Shown one piece after another: positions 33,749 to 42,808 of a stretch of DNA of 60,863 nt. The translations under genes were made by a program, and so were the position numbers. Position 1 is the stretch's first letter. Every line of letters begins with the position of its first letter. Under the pieces are notes generated by a model. It worked only from the letters and a program-made list of their open reading frames with translations, was not told the origin of the DNA and did no database searches. This DNA comes from Saccharopolyspora shandongensis (GTDB lineage Bacteria; Actinomycetota; Actinomycetes; Mycobacteriales; Pseudonocardiaceae): assembly GCF_900106995.1 (NCBI RefSeq), contig NZ_FNOK01000060.1:1-60863 (forward strand), given 5' to 3'.

Positions 33749-34315
33749 CTACGGCCTCATCAGCACCGACGCGGTCGGGTGGTCGCTGACCCAGTCCGCG
33801 GCCAGCGGTGCGATGAACACATTCTCGGTGCGCGTGCGTGTGATCTTCCAGGTACCGCCCTCCTTTCGGAAGGCGTTGTTGAGCCGGCTGGAGCGCAGCA
33901 GCGCCTTACCGTCGGAGAACAGCCAGGGCTGCACGTGGATCCACTGCCCGGTCGCCTCGGCGCCGTCGACCCGGATCTGCTCCGAGGTGAGGTAGTGCGC
34001 GTTCAGCAGCAGCGCCGGATCACGCTTCTGACCCCAGAACGCCTCGAAGTGCGCGCGGATCGCGGCGGCACCCTCCGCTCGGCCGAACTGGCCGTCGTAG
34101 TACTCGCCCACGCCCTCCCAGACGGCGTCGTCGGTGTAGAGCCGCATGATCAGGTCGATGCGGTGGTCGTCGTCGCGGACGCCGAACTCCGGGCAGGGCG
34201 TGTCGCACAGGAACATGTAGCGGGCCTGGACCCGGCGGATCTCGGCCTCGGCTTCCAGGACCTCGACCCGGCGGGCCAGCTCGGCGACGGTCTTCTCCAG
34301 CTCCATCGTGTTCAC
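33749..34315 (-). CDS. SnoaL-like protein (possible IacI counterpart)
   Basis: A 188-residue protein: an N-terminal coiled-coil helix (ELEKTVAELARRVEVLEAEAE) followed by an NTF2/SnoaL-like fold (RRVQARYMFLCDT, DAVWEGVGEYYDGQFG, WIHVQPWLFSDG, WKITRTRTENVF). Such proteins are small isomerases, hydratases or binding subunits. It is upstream of and co-directional with the response regulator and lies inside the iac locus, so a role in IAA breakdown is likely. Proteobacterial clusters include a further small gene, iacI; I cannot show that this is its orthologue. Could also serve a cyclisation or dehydration step after ring hydroxylation. Confidence 0.65.
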   Translation of the reverse strand: MNTMELEKTVAELARRVEVLEAEAEIRRVQARYMFLCDTPCPEFGVRDDDHRIDLIMRLYTDDAVWEGVGEYYDGQFGRAEGAAAIRAHFEAFWGQKRDPALLLNAHYLTSEQIRVDGAEATGQWIHVQPWLFSDGKALLRSSRLNNAFRKEGGTWKITRTRTENVFIAPLAADWVSDHPTASVLMRP

Positions 34316-34408
34316 CTCACAGGATGTCGGGTCCGGCCGCGGCGCAACCGCCGTCGCGGACGTGCGAGAACGGCTGCGCCTCCCGGCCGGGGCCCGTGTT
34401 GAATCGGA

Positions 34409-34792
34409 TCAGATGCCGGTCAGCCGCCGGTGGCGGGTCTCGCCGGCGACGACCATCGAGATCAGGGTCAGCGCGAGCATCGCGAGGACGAAGGCCGCCA
34501 CCGGGAGCACCGAACCCGTGGCCGCGAGTAGCGAGACGCCGACGATCGGGGTCGGGGAACCGCCGACGATGCCCGCCAGCTGGTAACCGACCGAGGCACC
34601 GGTGTAGCGCCCCGACGTCGGGAACAGCTCTGCGAAGAAGGCGGCGAGCCCGCCGGTGATGATCCCGTCCAGCAGCACGCCGACGCTCAGGGCCACCGCG
34701 ATAGGCGAGGGCGGGTCGCCCATCGCGAGCCAGCCGAGGCTGAGCGGGATCCACACCGCGGCACCCAGCGCGGGGCGGGCGCTGCGCGCCGA
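34409..34792 (-). pseudogene. Truncated MHS-family transporter (C-terminal fragment)
   Basis: The last ~125 residues of a metabolite:H+ symporter: helices PALGAAVWIPLSLGWL, then GLAAFFAELFPTSGRYTGAS (the conserved ELFPxxxRYTG motif) and GYQLAGIVGG, ending GETRHRRLTGI. A full MHS protein is ~430 residues; upstream of about 34,792 the frame continues but the text becomes Arg/Cys/Pro-rich without membrane helices, so the N-terminal two thirds are gone. Probably the remains of the IAA or aromatic-acid importer of the locus. Confidence 0.7.
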
Positions 34793-35629
34793 CAGGCACG
34801 GATGTTGTCTCGGACATCGCATCTCCAGCGCGTACATCGCACTTCGCAGTGCGGATTCGGCACAGCACAAGCGGCGGCACACCGGAGGTCCGCCACCGGA
34901 ACCCGGTAGTTCACAGTGGACTGGCCAGCGATGCGACGTGGCTGCCGGAACCGCGCGGGTACGACCTGCTCCAACTTGGTCGCGGCGAATTCTTGGCTGC
35001 CCGCACGGTACTTCGAAGGGCGGGTCGAACGGCCGCGAAGTGCATAGTGCACGAACCGACCTGCATAGCGGAAGCCCACGATCCCACAAATCGCGAAAAA
35101 CCCTGCCAGGAGCTAGAACCAACTTCGGCCCGCTGACGGTTCCACACGAATACGGGCTTCAGTGGGCCGCGCGCGGAGTTCCCGGGCCAACGCGACGACG
35201 GCGAGACGAGCCGTCGACACAGTCTCGGTGCCCAGGCGTCGAGCAGGCCCCGTACCTGCTGATCGGCGCGGCCACCGCGTGCGCACCGGCCTCGCCGCAC
35301 GATCGCCCACTCCCGCTCGCGCATCGCGATCACAGCAGGTCAGGGGCCTTCGTACCCTGGCGGAGTGCGGCAAGCGCCCGTCCGGAGCTCCCTTCGACCA
35401 CCGCCCGAACTGAAGAAATCCCCTACGCCCGCAGGGGCTCTACCAATTCCGCAGCAGCGGACCGGCCCCTAACCTCGGCAATCACCCAGTCAGCGGCGAC
35501 GCGAGATCGAGGAGGCCGACGCTCGATGCCCAACGGCGCTCCGTTCCACAGTGGATTCTCCTACCGCGCTGCGCGATCACGGCACAGCGGCGTCTTCGAA
35601 CCGAACACGCCACCGACCGAGGGATTCGC
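34793..35629. other. Degraded region between broken transporter and catB
   Basis: About 840 bp without a supportable gene. It begins at the break in the transporter, contains no recognisable transposase, and includes the third 18-bp iac motif (35410-35427) and the promoter region of catBAC. Translations in all frames look like noise. Confidence 0.5.
35410..35427. promoter_or_regulatory. iac-locus 18-bp motif, copy 3
   Basis: On the minus strand it reads CGTAGGGGATTTCTTCAG, differing from copy 1 at one base. It lies ~200 bp upstream of catB, suggesting that the cat genes share control with the iac genes. Confidence 0.6.
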
Positions 35630-36730
35630 ATGAAGATCACCAGGGTTGAGGCGATCCCGTTCGCCATCCCGTACCGCAAGCCGCTGAAGTTCGCCTCCGG
35701 AGAAGTGGCCGCCGCGGAGCACGTGCTGATCCGCGTGCACACCGAGGACGGCGTCGTCGGCGCGGCCGAGGCTCCGCCGCGACCGTTCACCTACGGCGAG
35801 ACGCAGGCCGGGATCGTCGCCGTCGTCGAATCGGTCTTCGCACCGCAGATCACCGGGCTCCGCCTGGCGGAACGCGAAGTCGTCCGGGCGCGCCTCGGCC
35901 GCACCGTCGGCAACCCCACCGCAAAAGCCGCCATCGACATGGCGATCTGGGATGCCTTCGGCAAGACCGTCGGGCTTCCCGTCACCGATCTGCTCGGCGG
36001 CTACACCGACCGCCTCGGGGTCAGCCACATGCTCGGCTTCGACGAGCCGGCGAAGATGGTGGCCGAGGCCGAGCGGATGGTGGCGACCTACGGCATCCGC
36101 ACCTTCAAGGTCAAGGTCGGCCGCCGCCCGATCGACCTCGACATCGCCGTGGTGCGCGCCCTGCGCGAGGAGTTCGGCGACACCGTGGAGCTGTACGTCG
36201 ACGGCAACCGCGGCTGGACCCCGTCGGAGTCCATGCGGGCGATGCGCCGGCTCGCCGACCTCGACCTGCTCTTCGCCGAGGAGCTCTGCCCGGCCGACGA
36301 CGTGCTCGGCAGGCGCTGGCTGGTCGGCCACCTGGACGTGCCGTTCATCGCCGACGAGTCCGCGGTGACCCCGGCCGACATCACCCGCGAGGTCCTCGGC
36401 GGCTCTGCCACCGCGATCAGCATCAAGACGGCCCGCACCGGGTTCACCGGCTCGCAGCGCGCGCACCACCTGGCCGAGGGACTCGGCATCGAGGTCGTCA
36501 TGGGCAACCAGATCGACGGTCAGCTCGGCACCGCCTGCACGATCGCCTTCGGCGCGGCGCACCAGCGGACCTCGCACCGCGCGGCGGAGCTCTCCAACTT
36601 CCTGGACATGACCGACGACCTGCTCACCGATCCCCTTCAGATCCGGGACGGCGAGTTGCGGGTCCGCCCCGGTGCCGGGATCGGAGTCGAGATCGATCCG
36701 GACAAGCTCGCCCGCTACCGCCAGGACTAG
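35630..36730 (+). CDS. catB: Muconate cycloisomerase
   Basis: A 366-residue enolase-superfamily enzyme converting cis,cis-muconate to muconolactone in the catechol branch of the beta-ketoadipate pathway. Catalytic signs: the K-x-K pair in TFKVKVG near residue 165, metal ligands in YVDGNRGW (Asp), AEELCP (Glu) and IADESAV (Asp), and the later Lys in ISIKTARTG. Sequence NPTAKAAIDMAIWDAFGK is typical of muconate and chloromuconate cycloisomerases. It heads a catB-catA-catC operon and has an 18-bp iac motif ~200 bp upstream. No catR-type LysR gene is beside it, which fits control by the two-component system. Confidence 0.9.
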   Translation: MKITRVEAIPFAIPYRKPLKFASGEVAAAEHVLIRVHTEDGVVGAAEAPPRPFTYGETQAGIVAVVESVFAPQITGLRLAEREVVRARLGRTVGNPTAKAAIDMAIWDAFGKTVGLPVTDLLGGYTDRLGVSHMLGFDEPAKMVAEAERMVATYGIRTFKVKVGRRPIDLDIAVVRALREEFGDTVELYVDGNRGWTPSESMRAMRRLADLDLLFAEELCPADDVLGRRWLVGHLDVPFIADESAVTPADITREVLGGSATAISIKTARTGFTGSQRAHHLAEGLGIEVVMGNQIDGQLGTACTIAFGAAHQRTSHRAAELSNFLDMTDDLLTDPLQIRDGELRVRPGAGIGVEIDPDKLARYRQD

Positions 36731-36760
36731 GCCGGGCCGCAGGACACATGGAGGAACCAG

Positions 36761-37618
36761 ATGAGCACCGCTGACGAAACCGCCACCGCAGCCGCGTCCG
36801 GAGCAGCCGCGACCGAACGATTCCACCACGACAAGTCGCCGTACGACGCGGTCAAGGACACCCCGAAGGAACGGGTCGACCTGCTCGCGCGCGCGGTCCT
36901 CGACGCGATCCACGAGACCATCCGCAAGCACGAGGTCACCTACGACGAGTACAACGCGTTGAAGGCGTGGCTGATCCAGGTCGGCGCGGACGGCGAATGG
37001 CCGCTGTTCCTGGACGTGTGGGTCGAGCACGTGGTCGAGGACGTGGCCACCGCCGATCGCCAGGGCAGCAAGGGCTCGATCGAAGGCCCGTACTACGTCC
37101 CGGACGCCCCCGAACGCGGCGCGGACGCCGACCTGCCGATGCGCGACGGGGAGCAGGGCACCCCGCTGCTGTGGGAGGGCGGCATCACCTCGACCGACGG
37201 CACCCCGCTGGCCGGGACCGTGGAGTTGTGGCACGCCGACGCCGACGGCTACTACAGCCAGTTCGCCCCGGGCATCCCGGAGTGGAACCTGCGCGGCACC
37301 TTCACGACCGGCCCGGACGGGAAGTTCCGGATCCGCACGATCCAACCGGCGCCCTACCAGATCCCCACCGACGGAGCCTGCGGCAGGCTGATCTCCGCCG
37401 CCGGCTGGCACGCGTGGCGCCCCGCGCACCTGCACGTGAAGGTCTCCGCGCCCGGTCACGAACAGCTCATCGCGCAGCTGTACTTCCCCGGCGACCCGCA
37501 CAACGACGACGACATCGCGAGCGCGGTGAAGCCGGAGCTGATCCTGTCGCCGGTCGTCCAGGACGACGGCAGCGCCAGGATCGACTACGGCTTCGCGCTC
37601 GACCGGCGGGAGGACTGA
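36761..37618 (+). CDS. catA: Catechol 1,2-dioxygenase
   Basis: A 285-residue intradiol dioxygenase cleaving catechol to cis,cis-muconate. The non-haem Fe(III) ligands are visible: Tyr in EGPYYVPDAP, Tyr in PAPYQIPTDG, and the two His in WRPAHLHVKV. The N-terminal helical dimerisation segment (ERVDLLARAVLDAIHETIRKHE) and length are usual for the family. ATG 36761 follows GGAGG with a good gap and lies 30 bp after catB. In this locus it takes the catechol expected from IAA degradation. Confidence 0.92.
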   Translation: MSTADETATAAASGAAATERFHHDKSPYDAVKDTPKERVDLLARAVLDAIHETIRKHEVTYDEYNALKAWLIQVGADGEWPLFLDVWVEHVVEDVATADRQGSKGSIEGPYYVPDAPERGADADLPMRDGEQGTPLLWEGGITSTDGTPLAGTVELWHADADGYYSQFAPGIPEWNLRGTFTTGPDGKFRIRTIQPAPYQIPTDGACGRLISAAGWHAWRPAHLHVKVSAPGHEQLIAQLYFPGDPHNDDDIASAVKPELILSPVVQDDGSARIDYGFALDRRED

Positions 37619-37620
37619 CC

Positions 37621-37902
37621 ATGCTGTTCCAGGTGCGGATGGACGTGTGCCTGCCCCACGACCTCGACCCGAAGACCCGGTCCGAGATCGTGGCCGAGGA
37701 GAAGCAGTACGCCCAGGAGCTGCAGCGCGCCGGGAAGTGGCCGCACATCTGGCGCATCGTCGGCGAGTACGCCAACATCTCGGTCTTCGACGTCGAGTCC
37801 AACGACGAACTGCACGCCCTGCTCTCGGGCCTACCGCTGTTCCCCTACATGGACATCCACGTCACGCCACTGGCGACGCACCCGTCCGACATCAACGCCT
37901 GA
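37621..37902 (+). CDS. catC: Muconolactone isomerase
   Basis: A 93-residue small isomerase, MLFQVRMDVCLPHDLDP at the start, EKQYAQELQRAGKWPHIWRIVGEYAN in the middle and LPLFPYMDIHVTPLATHPS at the end, matching CatC. It turns muconolactone into 3-oxoadipate enol-lactone. The ATG is 2 bp after the catA stop. A separate enol-lactonase is not in this operon; the PcaD-like hydrolase at 55,277 belongs to another unit, so later steps are probably encoded elsewhere. Confidence 0.92.
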   Translation: MLFQVRMDVCLPHDLDPKTRSEIVAEEKQYAQELQRAGKWPHIWRIVGEYANISVFDVESNDELHALLSGLPLFPYMDIHVTPLATHPSDINA

Positions 37903-37927
37903 CAGCACGGTAAGGGCTGTCCACATA

Positions 37928-37972
37928 GGACTCGTGAGGTTGGCTTGCCGCGCAAGCCCACCTCACGAGTCC
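37928..37972. terminator. Bidirectional terminator after catC
   Basis: A long stem: GGACTCGTGAGGT pairs perfectly with ACCTCACGAGTCC (13 bp), and after one mismatch GGCTTG pairs with CAAGCC around a 5-nt loop. It lies between convergent catC and the glycosyltransferase gene. Confidence 0.8.
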
Positions 37973-38001
37973 GTTCAGCTGCCGCGAGGTTGGACCGGGG
38001 A

Positions 38002-39309
38002 TCAGGCTGGTACCGGCTCGGCGCACGACTCGATCACATCGTCGACGATCTCCGCCAGATCCGGGAGGGCCATCATCTGCCGCCGTACCGCGGACACCGC
38101 AGCGCGGTACCGCGTTTCGGTGAGAACCTCGAAAACCGCATCCCGGACCTGCGAAGGGGTCGCGGCGAACCGATCGAGCAGAAGGCCCATGCCGCGCGCG
38201 GCCATTTCCCTTCCGTTGAGCGACTGGTCGGCGAACCACGGAAGCATCACCATCGGCGTTTCGGCCTCGATCGCTTCTCGTGATCCACCGAACCCGCAAT
38301 GCGTGACGAACACGTCGGCGCGCCGGAGCACGAGCGTTTGAGGCGCGTATTCCACCACGCGGACATGGCGAGGCTGTGGGAGGTATTGGGAAACATTGCC
38401 GCGTCCGACCGCGACGACAACAGCGCCGTCGAAATCCGCCAGGGCTTCGAGAACGCTCTGGTTCGCCCGGCGGAAACCGGCCGCCATGCCGGGCGCGCAG
38501 TTTCCGGAACTCCCGAGCATCACGTAGACCAAGGGGGTGTCGCGCGGCAGCTCGCGCACCCAGCGCGGGAGCTCTTCGCGGGCCTGCCTGGGGTTCTCGT
38601 GCCGGTAGGACCGGACCGCCGGAATGGGCAGATCCGCGAGGAGGAGTTCGCGCGGCGCGGGGGTGAGCACCCCGTGGTCCAGGCTGCTCGGTGTCCGGGG
38701 TTCGGGGCCGAGGCCGAGTGCCGAGCGGTGTTCGGTCAGCCTCGGACGGATGTGATCAGCGTGATGATCCCAGACGTTTCGCAGCAGGCCGTTGTCGGCG
38801 GCGAGGTTCCGGATTCCCAGCGCCAGAGCCAGAAGCGGTCCCGCCCACTCCGCGCAGTCGTTGATGACGACGTCGGGGGCCCAGTGCATCGCGTGTTCCA
38901 GCAGGTCCTCGAACATCGGCAGCACGCACCGCCCGGCCAGGACCTCGCCGTAAAGCATCCGGCAGAAGGCTTCGTTGCCATCCCGGACCAAGGCCGACGT
39001 CAGCCGCCGCTCGACGTCCGGATCCGCGGTCCAGTCGAGCCCGGCCGGAAGGTGCGGGATGCCGTACGACCTGGTCACGAGGCGCTCCATCGACGCCGCT
39101 GTCGCCAGCCGCACGTCGTGCCCGCGCCTCAGCAGCGCTCGCGCCAACGGTTCGTGCGGCCGGATGTGGGCCGGTAGGGCCAGTGACGTGAACAGAATTC
39201 TCAGCGGTCTCCCCGTGACCGCCCGCGATCCGGAGCCGGCCGTTCCCGGCAGCGGAACGACAGGCGGAAGATGCGCGACGGACGCCGGACTCCCGTCTGC
39301 CGAGTTCAT
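38002..39309 (-). CDS. GT1-family glycosyltransferase
   Basis: A 435-residue soluble GT-B glycosyltransferase of the macrolide/UDP-glycosyltransferase type. The N-domain starts RPLRILFTSLALPAHIRPHEPLARALLRRGHDV, and the C-domain holds the nucleotide-sugar motif HCGFGGSREAIEAETPMVMLPWFADQ. In actinomycetes such enzymes glycosylate macrolides for biosynthesis or resistance, or detoxify phenolics. No macrolide genes are nearby, so it is more likely a stand-alone tailoring or inactivating enzyme. The ~35 residues before RPLRIL are unusual for the family and no SD precedes ATG 39309, so the true start could be further in or the mRNA leaderless. Confidence 0.8.
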   Translation of the reverse strand: MNSADGSPASVAHLPPVVPLPGTAGSGSRAVTGRPLRILFTSLALPAHIRPHEPLARALLRRGHDVRLATAASMERLVTRSYGIPHLPAGLDWTADPDVERRLTSALVRDGNEAFCRMLYGEVLAGRCVLPMFEDLLEHAMHWAPDVVINDCAEWAGPLLALALGIRNLAADNGLLRNVWDHHADHIRPRLTEHRSALGLGPEPRTPSSLDHGVLTPAPRELLLADLPIPAVRSYRHENPRQAREELPRWVRELPRDTPLVYVMLGSSGNCAPGMAAGFRRANQSVLEALADFDGAVVVAVGRGNVSQYLPQPRHVRVVEYAPQTLVLRRADVFVTHCGFGGSREAIEAETPMVMLPWFADQSLNGREMAARGMGLLLDRFAATPSQVRDAVFEVLTETRYRAAVSAVRRQMMALPDLAEIVDDVIESCAEPVPA

Positions 39310-39797
39310 GCGTTATCAGCGCAGAACACGCACTGTCCTTCCGTGTGTGGCTCGTCGCCAGGACCTGGCCGCGATCGAGCGAGGTACCTGCGAACGTTCC
39401 TACCGGCTTCGGAGGACTGGCGCGTACCAGCGAACTGCGGTGCTGCCTGAACGTTTCGGGAGCTTGCCTCTTCGGCCATCGCCGATGGCTCGGGAGAACT
39501 GTGCCGTCGAGCGGATGCGCTCAACCTGATTCACCGGGGACAAGAAAGGATCAGTGCTTTCATCGCGCGCCGTTCGGGGCGAATGGGCTGCTGATACTGA
39601 TCGGCAACGAGCCATTCATCGAATGTCCGCACGATGACTGGAACAACGGGGGCATCAACGACTTCTACGAGGCCATCGCCGAGCACGTCATCGACTAGCG
39701 TGCCGCGCATTGTCCGGACCCAGCCGAGCGTTTCGCCACGCGATTCGTCACCACCGACTCGCCGCGGCGCTGCGACGGCACCCTCACGTGGCGACGC
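39310..39797. other. Intergenic region with possible gene remnant
   Basis: About 490 bp. On the plus strand, 39,590-39,698 encodes a short acidic stretch ending NDFYEAIAEHVID that reads like real protein but has no start codon or SD, perhaps the tail of a lost gene. Nothing else recognisable. Confidence 0.35.
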
Positions 39798-40388
39798 TCA
39801 CAGCTCGTCCGGAGTGGACACCAGCGAGCTGACTCGCAGGTTCTCCACGGCGAACCGCACCTCGTCGTCACCGACGATGTAGACCGGCTGGAGCTCGGAC
39901 ATGTCCGGCAGCGAGGCCTGGAACCCACTGAGAACATGAGCATCCGGATCACTGCTGTCGGCCAGGATCATGCCGATGCCGAAGTACGCGCTCTCACCCG
40001 GCTCAAGAGTGAACTCCTCGGGCGCTTCGGGAAGCCGCACGTCCTCGACCGGCAGCTCCTCGATCGGCGAGTCACTCATGTCCACGCCCTTGAGATTGGG
40101 CACGCCACCGTTGATCGTGCAGGTCTTGTCCGACCGGTTCCCGTACGTCACGATGAAACTACCGGGCTCGCCCTCCACAGGCGCTGCGGAGGCGAGGAAA
40201 TCGGCTTCCGAGCAGTTCGACGTGCCGATGTCCCCACCACCCCCACCGGAAGCCAAACCAGCGTTGGCCACGCCACGCTCGGGCGCCTGCGAAGGCTGCA
40301 GCGCGACAGCGGCTCCACAGCCGGTGATCAGCAGCGCCCCACCCAGAATACCGGTGATGGCCGTCGTCATACGGTGACGCTTGAGCAT
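39798..40388 (-). CDS. Lipoprotein, DUF4232-like
   Basis: A 196-residue exported lipoprotein: signal segment TTAITGILGGALLITGCGAA with lipobox LITGC (Cys24), a Gly-rich linker (SGGGGGD), then a single beta-sandwich-like domain with two Cys (SNCSEADF and KTCTINGGVPNL) and ESAYFGIGM, the pattern of DUF4232 proteins common in actinomycetes. Function unknown; these are thought to be surface-exposed. It is acidic and appears monocistronic. Confidence 0.75.
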   Translation of the reverse strand: MLKRHRMTTAITGILGGALLITGCGAAVALQPSQAPERGVANAGLASGGGGGDIGTSNCSEADFLASAAPVEGEPGSFIVTYGNRSDKTCTINGGVPNLKGVDMSDSPIEELPVEDVRLPEAPEEFTLEPGESAYFGIGMILADSSDPDAHVLSGFQASLPDMSELQPVYIVGDDEVRFAVENLRVSSLVSTPDEL

Positions 40389-40814
40389 AGCACTCCCCTT
40401 TTCCCCAGGCGCATCAACGGTTTCTCACCGCTGTGTCATCAGGAAAGACGCACCACACCAACCGAGGTTGCGTCCACCACCCGGCTTCGGCCGCATTCGA
40501 TCAACCTTGCCCGAAAGGGCAACGAACCCCCGATTGAATGGACACATCCTGGGAAGCGGACGCCGCCGCGGTCCAGCCGCTTGAATAGGCGAACACCCGC
40601 GGCACAGCGGCGCTCTTCTCAGCCGCAGCCGTCCTTCGCGAACGGCGCACACACGCCGATTCGTGGAGCCCACGGCCGTTCCTCATAGCAGAACAGACTT
40701 TCCGCCAGGGCGTCACTACCGCACGATGGAAGGTGCTACCGGCAGTCCGCGGCAAGGCTCAGCAGCCCGCGCCCAGACGACCCGGGGAGCCCGATGCCCA
40801 GAGGAGCAAGACCA
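40389..40814. other. Divergent intergenic region
   Basis: About 425 bp between the lipoprotein gene and the flavoprotein hydroxylase. It must contain both promoters; I see no convincing operator palindrome or gene in it. Confidence 0.4.
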
Positions 40815-42728
40815 GTGCAGTTCTATCTCGACGGCTACCAGCCCGGAGACCCGTTCGTCGCCGACCCCCACCCGTCCCTGGCCGACCGTCCGAGCGGCCT
40901 GCCGGACACGGCCGACGTTCTGATCATCGGCTGCGGCCCGGCCGGGCTGGTCCTGGCGGCCCAGCTCGCCGAGTTCCCCGAGATCCACACCGTGATCGTC
41001 GACCGGCGGGACGGACCGCTCGAGGTCGGCCAAGCCGACGGCGTGGCGTGCCGCACGGTGGAGATGTTCGAGGCGTTCGGCCTGGCCGACCAGCTCATCC
41101 ACGAGGGCTACCAGGTCAACGAGGTGACCTTCTGGCGACCGGACCCCCAGGACGGCACCTCGATCGTCCGAACCGGACGCATCGACGACGTCGAGGACGG
41201 CATCTCCGAGATGCCGCACATGATCGTCAACCAGGCGCGGATGCTGGCCTATCTGCGCGACCACATGCGCCGCTCCGCCTCCCGCGCCGAACCCGTCTAC
41301 GGGCTGCACGCCACCGACGTGCGGATCGACACCGACGCCGAGTACCCGGTCACGGTCACGCTTGAGCACGTCAAGGACTTCCAGCCGACCGGAGAGAGCT
41401 CGACCATCCGCGCCCGGTACGTCGTCGGTTGCGACGGCTCGCGCAGCGGCACCCGGGAAGCCATCGGCCGCCGCCTCCAGGGCGACACGGCCAACCAATC
41501 GTGGGGCGTGCTGGACGTCCTCGCCGTCACCGACTTCCCCGACATCCGGCTCAAGTCCGCCATCCACTCCGAACAGGGCAGCATCCTGGTCATCCCGCGC
41601 GAAGGCGGCTACCTGGTCCGGCTCTACATCGAGCTCGACAACGACCGTGACGCCGAGATGCTCCGCGAACGCAGCGCGACCCCGGAGAAGCTCACCGCGG
41701 TCGCCAACCGGATCCTGCACCCCTACACCCTCGACGTGAAGCACGTCGGGTGGTGGGCGGTCTACGAGATCGGCCAGCGCCTCTGCGATCGCTTCGACGA
41801 CGTCCCCGACGCCGAGACCGAGACCCGCCGGCCTCGCGTCTTCATCGCCGGCGACGCCTGCCACACCCACAGCGCGAAGGCCGGGCAGGGCATGAACGTC
41901 TCGATGGCCGACGCCTGGAACCTCGGGTGGAAGCTCGGCACCGTGCTCCGCGGGACCTCGCGGCCCGAGGTGCTGAGCACCTACTCGGCGGAACGGCAGA
42001 AGGTCGCCCAGCAGCTCATCGACTTCGACCGCGAATTCGCCGCGGCGTTCAGCGCCCGACCCGACAGCGAGGAGGGCGCCGACCCGGCGCGGTTCCAGCA
42101 CTACTTCCGCGAGCAGGGCCGGTTCACCGCCGGGGTGGCGGTCCGCTACGAGCCCTCCATCCTCACCGCGGCACCGACCCACCAGCACCTGGCGGAGGGC
42201 TTCCCGATCGGGATGCGGTTCCACTCCGCGCCGGTCATCCGGCTGGCCGACGCCAAGCCGATGCACCTCGGCCACGCGGCCCGGGCCGACGGCGCCTGGC
42301 GCCTCTACGCGTTCGCCGACCGGGCCCATCCGGGCGGCCCCGATTCCCGGCTGCGGGAACTGGCCGGGTTCCTGGCCTCGGAAGGCTCACCGATCGCCCG
42401 GTTCACCCCGCCCGGCGCCGACCCCGACTCGGTGATCGACGTCCGGGCCGTCCTCCAGCAGGGACATCGCGACGTCACCGTCGATGACCTGCCGCGGGTC
42501 CTCCTCCCCCGCAAGGGATCGTTCGAGCTCATCGACTACGAGAAGGTCTTCTGCCCCGATCCGGCTACCGACATCTTCGATCTGCGCGGCCTGGACCGGG
42601 AACGAGGAGCTCTCGTGGTCGTCCGACCGGACCAGTACGTCGCGAACGTCCTCCCCCTCGACGCCCACCACGAGCTCGTCGACTTCCTCGCCGGCGCACT
42701 GGTCGAGGCCGGGACGCCCACCACCTAG
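40815..42728 (+). CDS. Flavoprotein aromatic hydroxylase (3-hydroxybenzoate 4-/phenol 2-monooxygenase type)
   Basis: A 637-residue class A flavin monooxygenase. FAD motif VLIIGCGPAGLVLAAQLAE near residue 35, the DG motif VVGCDGSRSGTRE near 205, and the second FAD block FIAGDACHTHSAKAGQGMNVSMADAWNLGWKL near 340, then a C-terminal thioredoxin-like domain (~470 on) as in phenol hydroxylase and MobA. GTG 40815 is chosen: GAGGAG lies 8 nt upstream and the resulting MQFYLDGYQPGDP matches the family's usual N-terminus and length (~639). It ortho-hydroxylates a phenolic substrate with NADPH. Monocistronic, convergent to an amidohydrolase gene; substrate undetermined. Confidence 0.85.
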   Translation: MQFYLDGYQPGDPFVADPHPSLADRPSGLPDTADVLIIGCGPAGLVLAAQLAEFPEIHTVIVDRRDGPLEVGQADGVACRTVEMFEAFGLADQLIHEGYQVNEVTFWRPDPQDGTSIVRTGRIDDVEDGISEMPHMIVNQARMLAYLRDHMRRSASRAEPVYGLHATDVRIDTDAEYPVTVTLEHVKDFQPTGESSTIRARYVVGCDGSRSGTREAIGRRLQGDTANQSWGVLDVLAVTDFPDIRLKSAIHSEQGSILVIPREGGYLVRLYIELDNDRDAEMLRERSATPEKLTAVANRILHPYTLDVKHVGWWAVYEIGQRLCDRFDDVPDAETETRRPRVFIAGDACHTHSAKAGQGMNVSMADAWNLGWKLGTVLRGTSRPEVLSTYSAERQKVAQQLIDFDREFAAAFSARPDSEEGADPARFQHYFREQGRFTAGVAVRYEPSILTAAPTHQHLAEGFPIGMRFHSAPVIRLADAKPMHLGHAARADGAWRLYAFADRAHPGGPDSRLRELAGFLASEGSPIARFTPPGADPDSVIDVRAVLQQGHRDVTVDDLPRVLLPRKGSFELIDYEKVFCPDPATDIFDLRGLDRERGALVVVRPDQYVANVLPLDAHHELVDFLAGALVEAGTPTT

Positions 42729-42780
42729 GCCGACAGCGACGACGGGCAGGCGAGCAGATCGCCGGAGCCAGTGTTGCAAT

Positions 42781-42808
42781 CCGGCTCCGGCCCCGGGGTC
42801 GGAGCCGG
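42781..42808. terminator. Hairpin between convergent genes
   Basis: CCGGCTCC and GGAGCCGG (8 bp) around a 12-nt loop that itself contains CCCCGGGG; followed by further GGAGCC repeats. Placed 53 bp after the hydroxylase stop. Confidence 0.5.

Noticed and set aside
35561..37501. 646-codon minus-strand frame across catB and catA
   Set aside because: Antisense to two enzymes with intact catalytic motifs.
39345..39698. Plus-strand frame ending NDFYEAIAEHVID
   Set aside because: Only the last ~35 codons look coding and no start codon or SD precedes them; mentioned only as a possible remnant.
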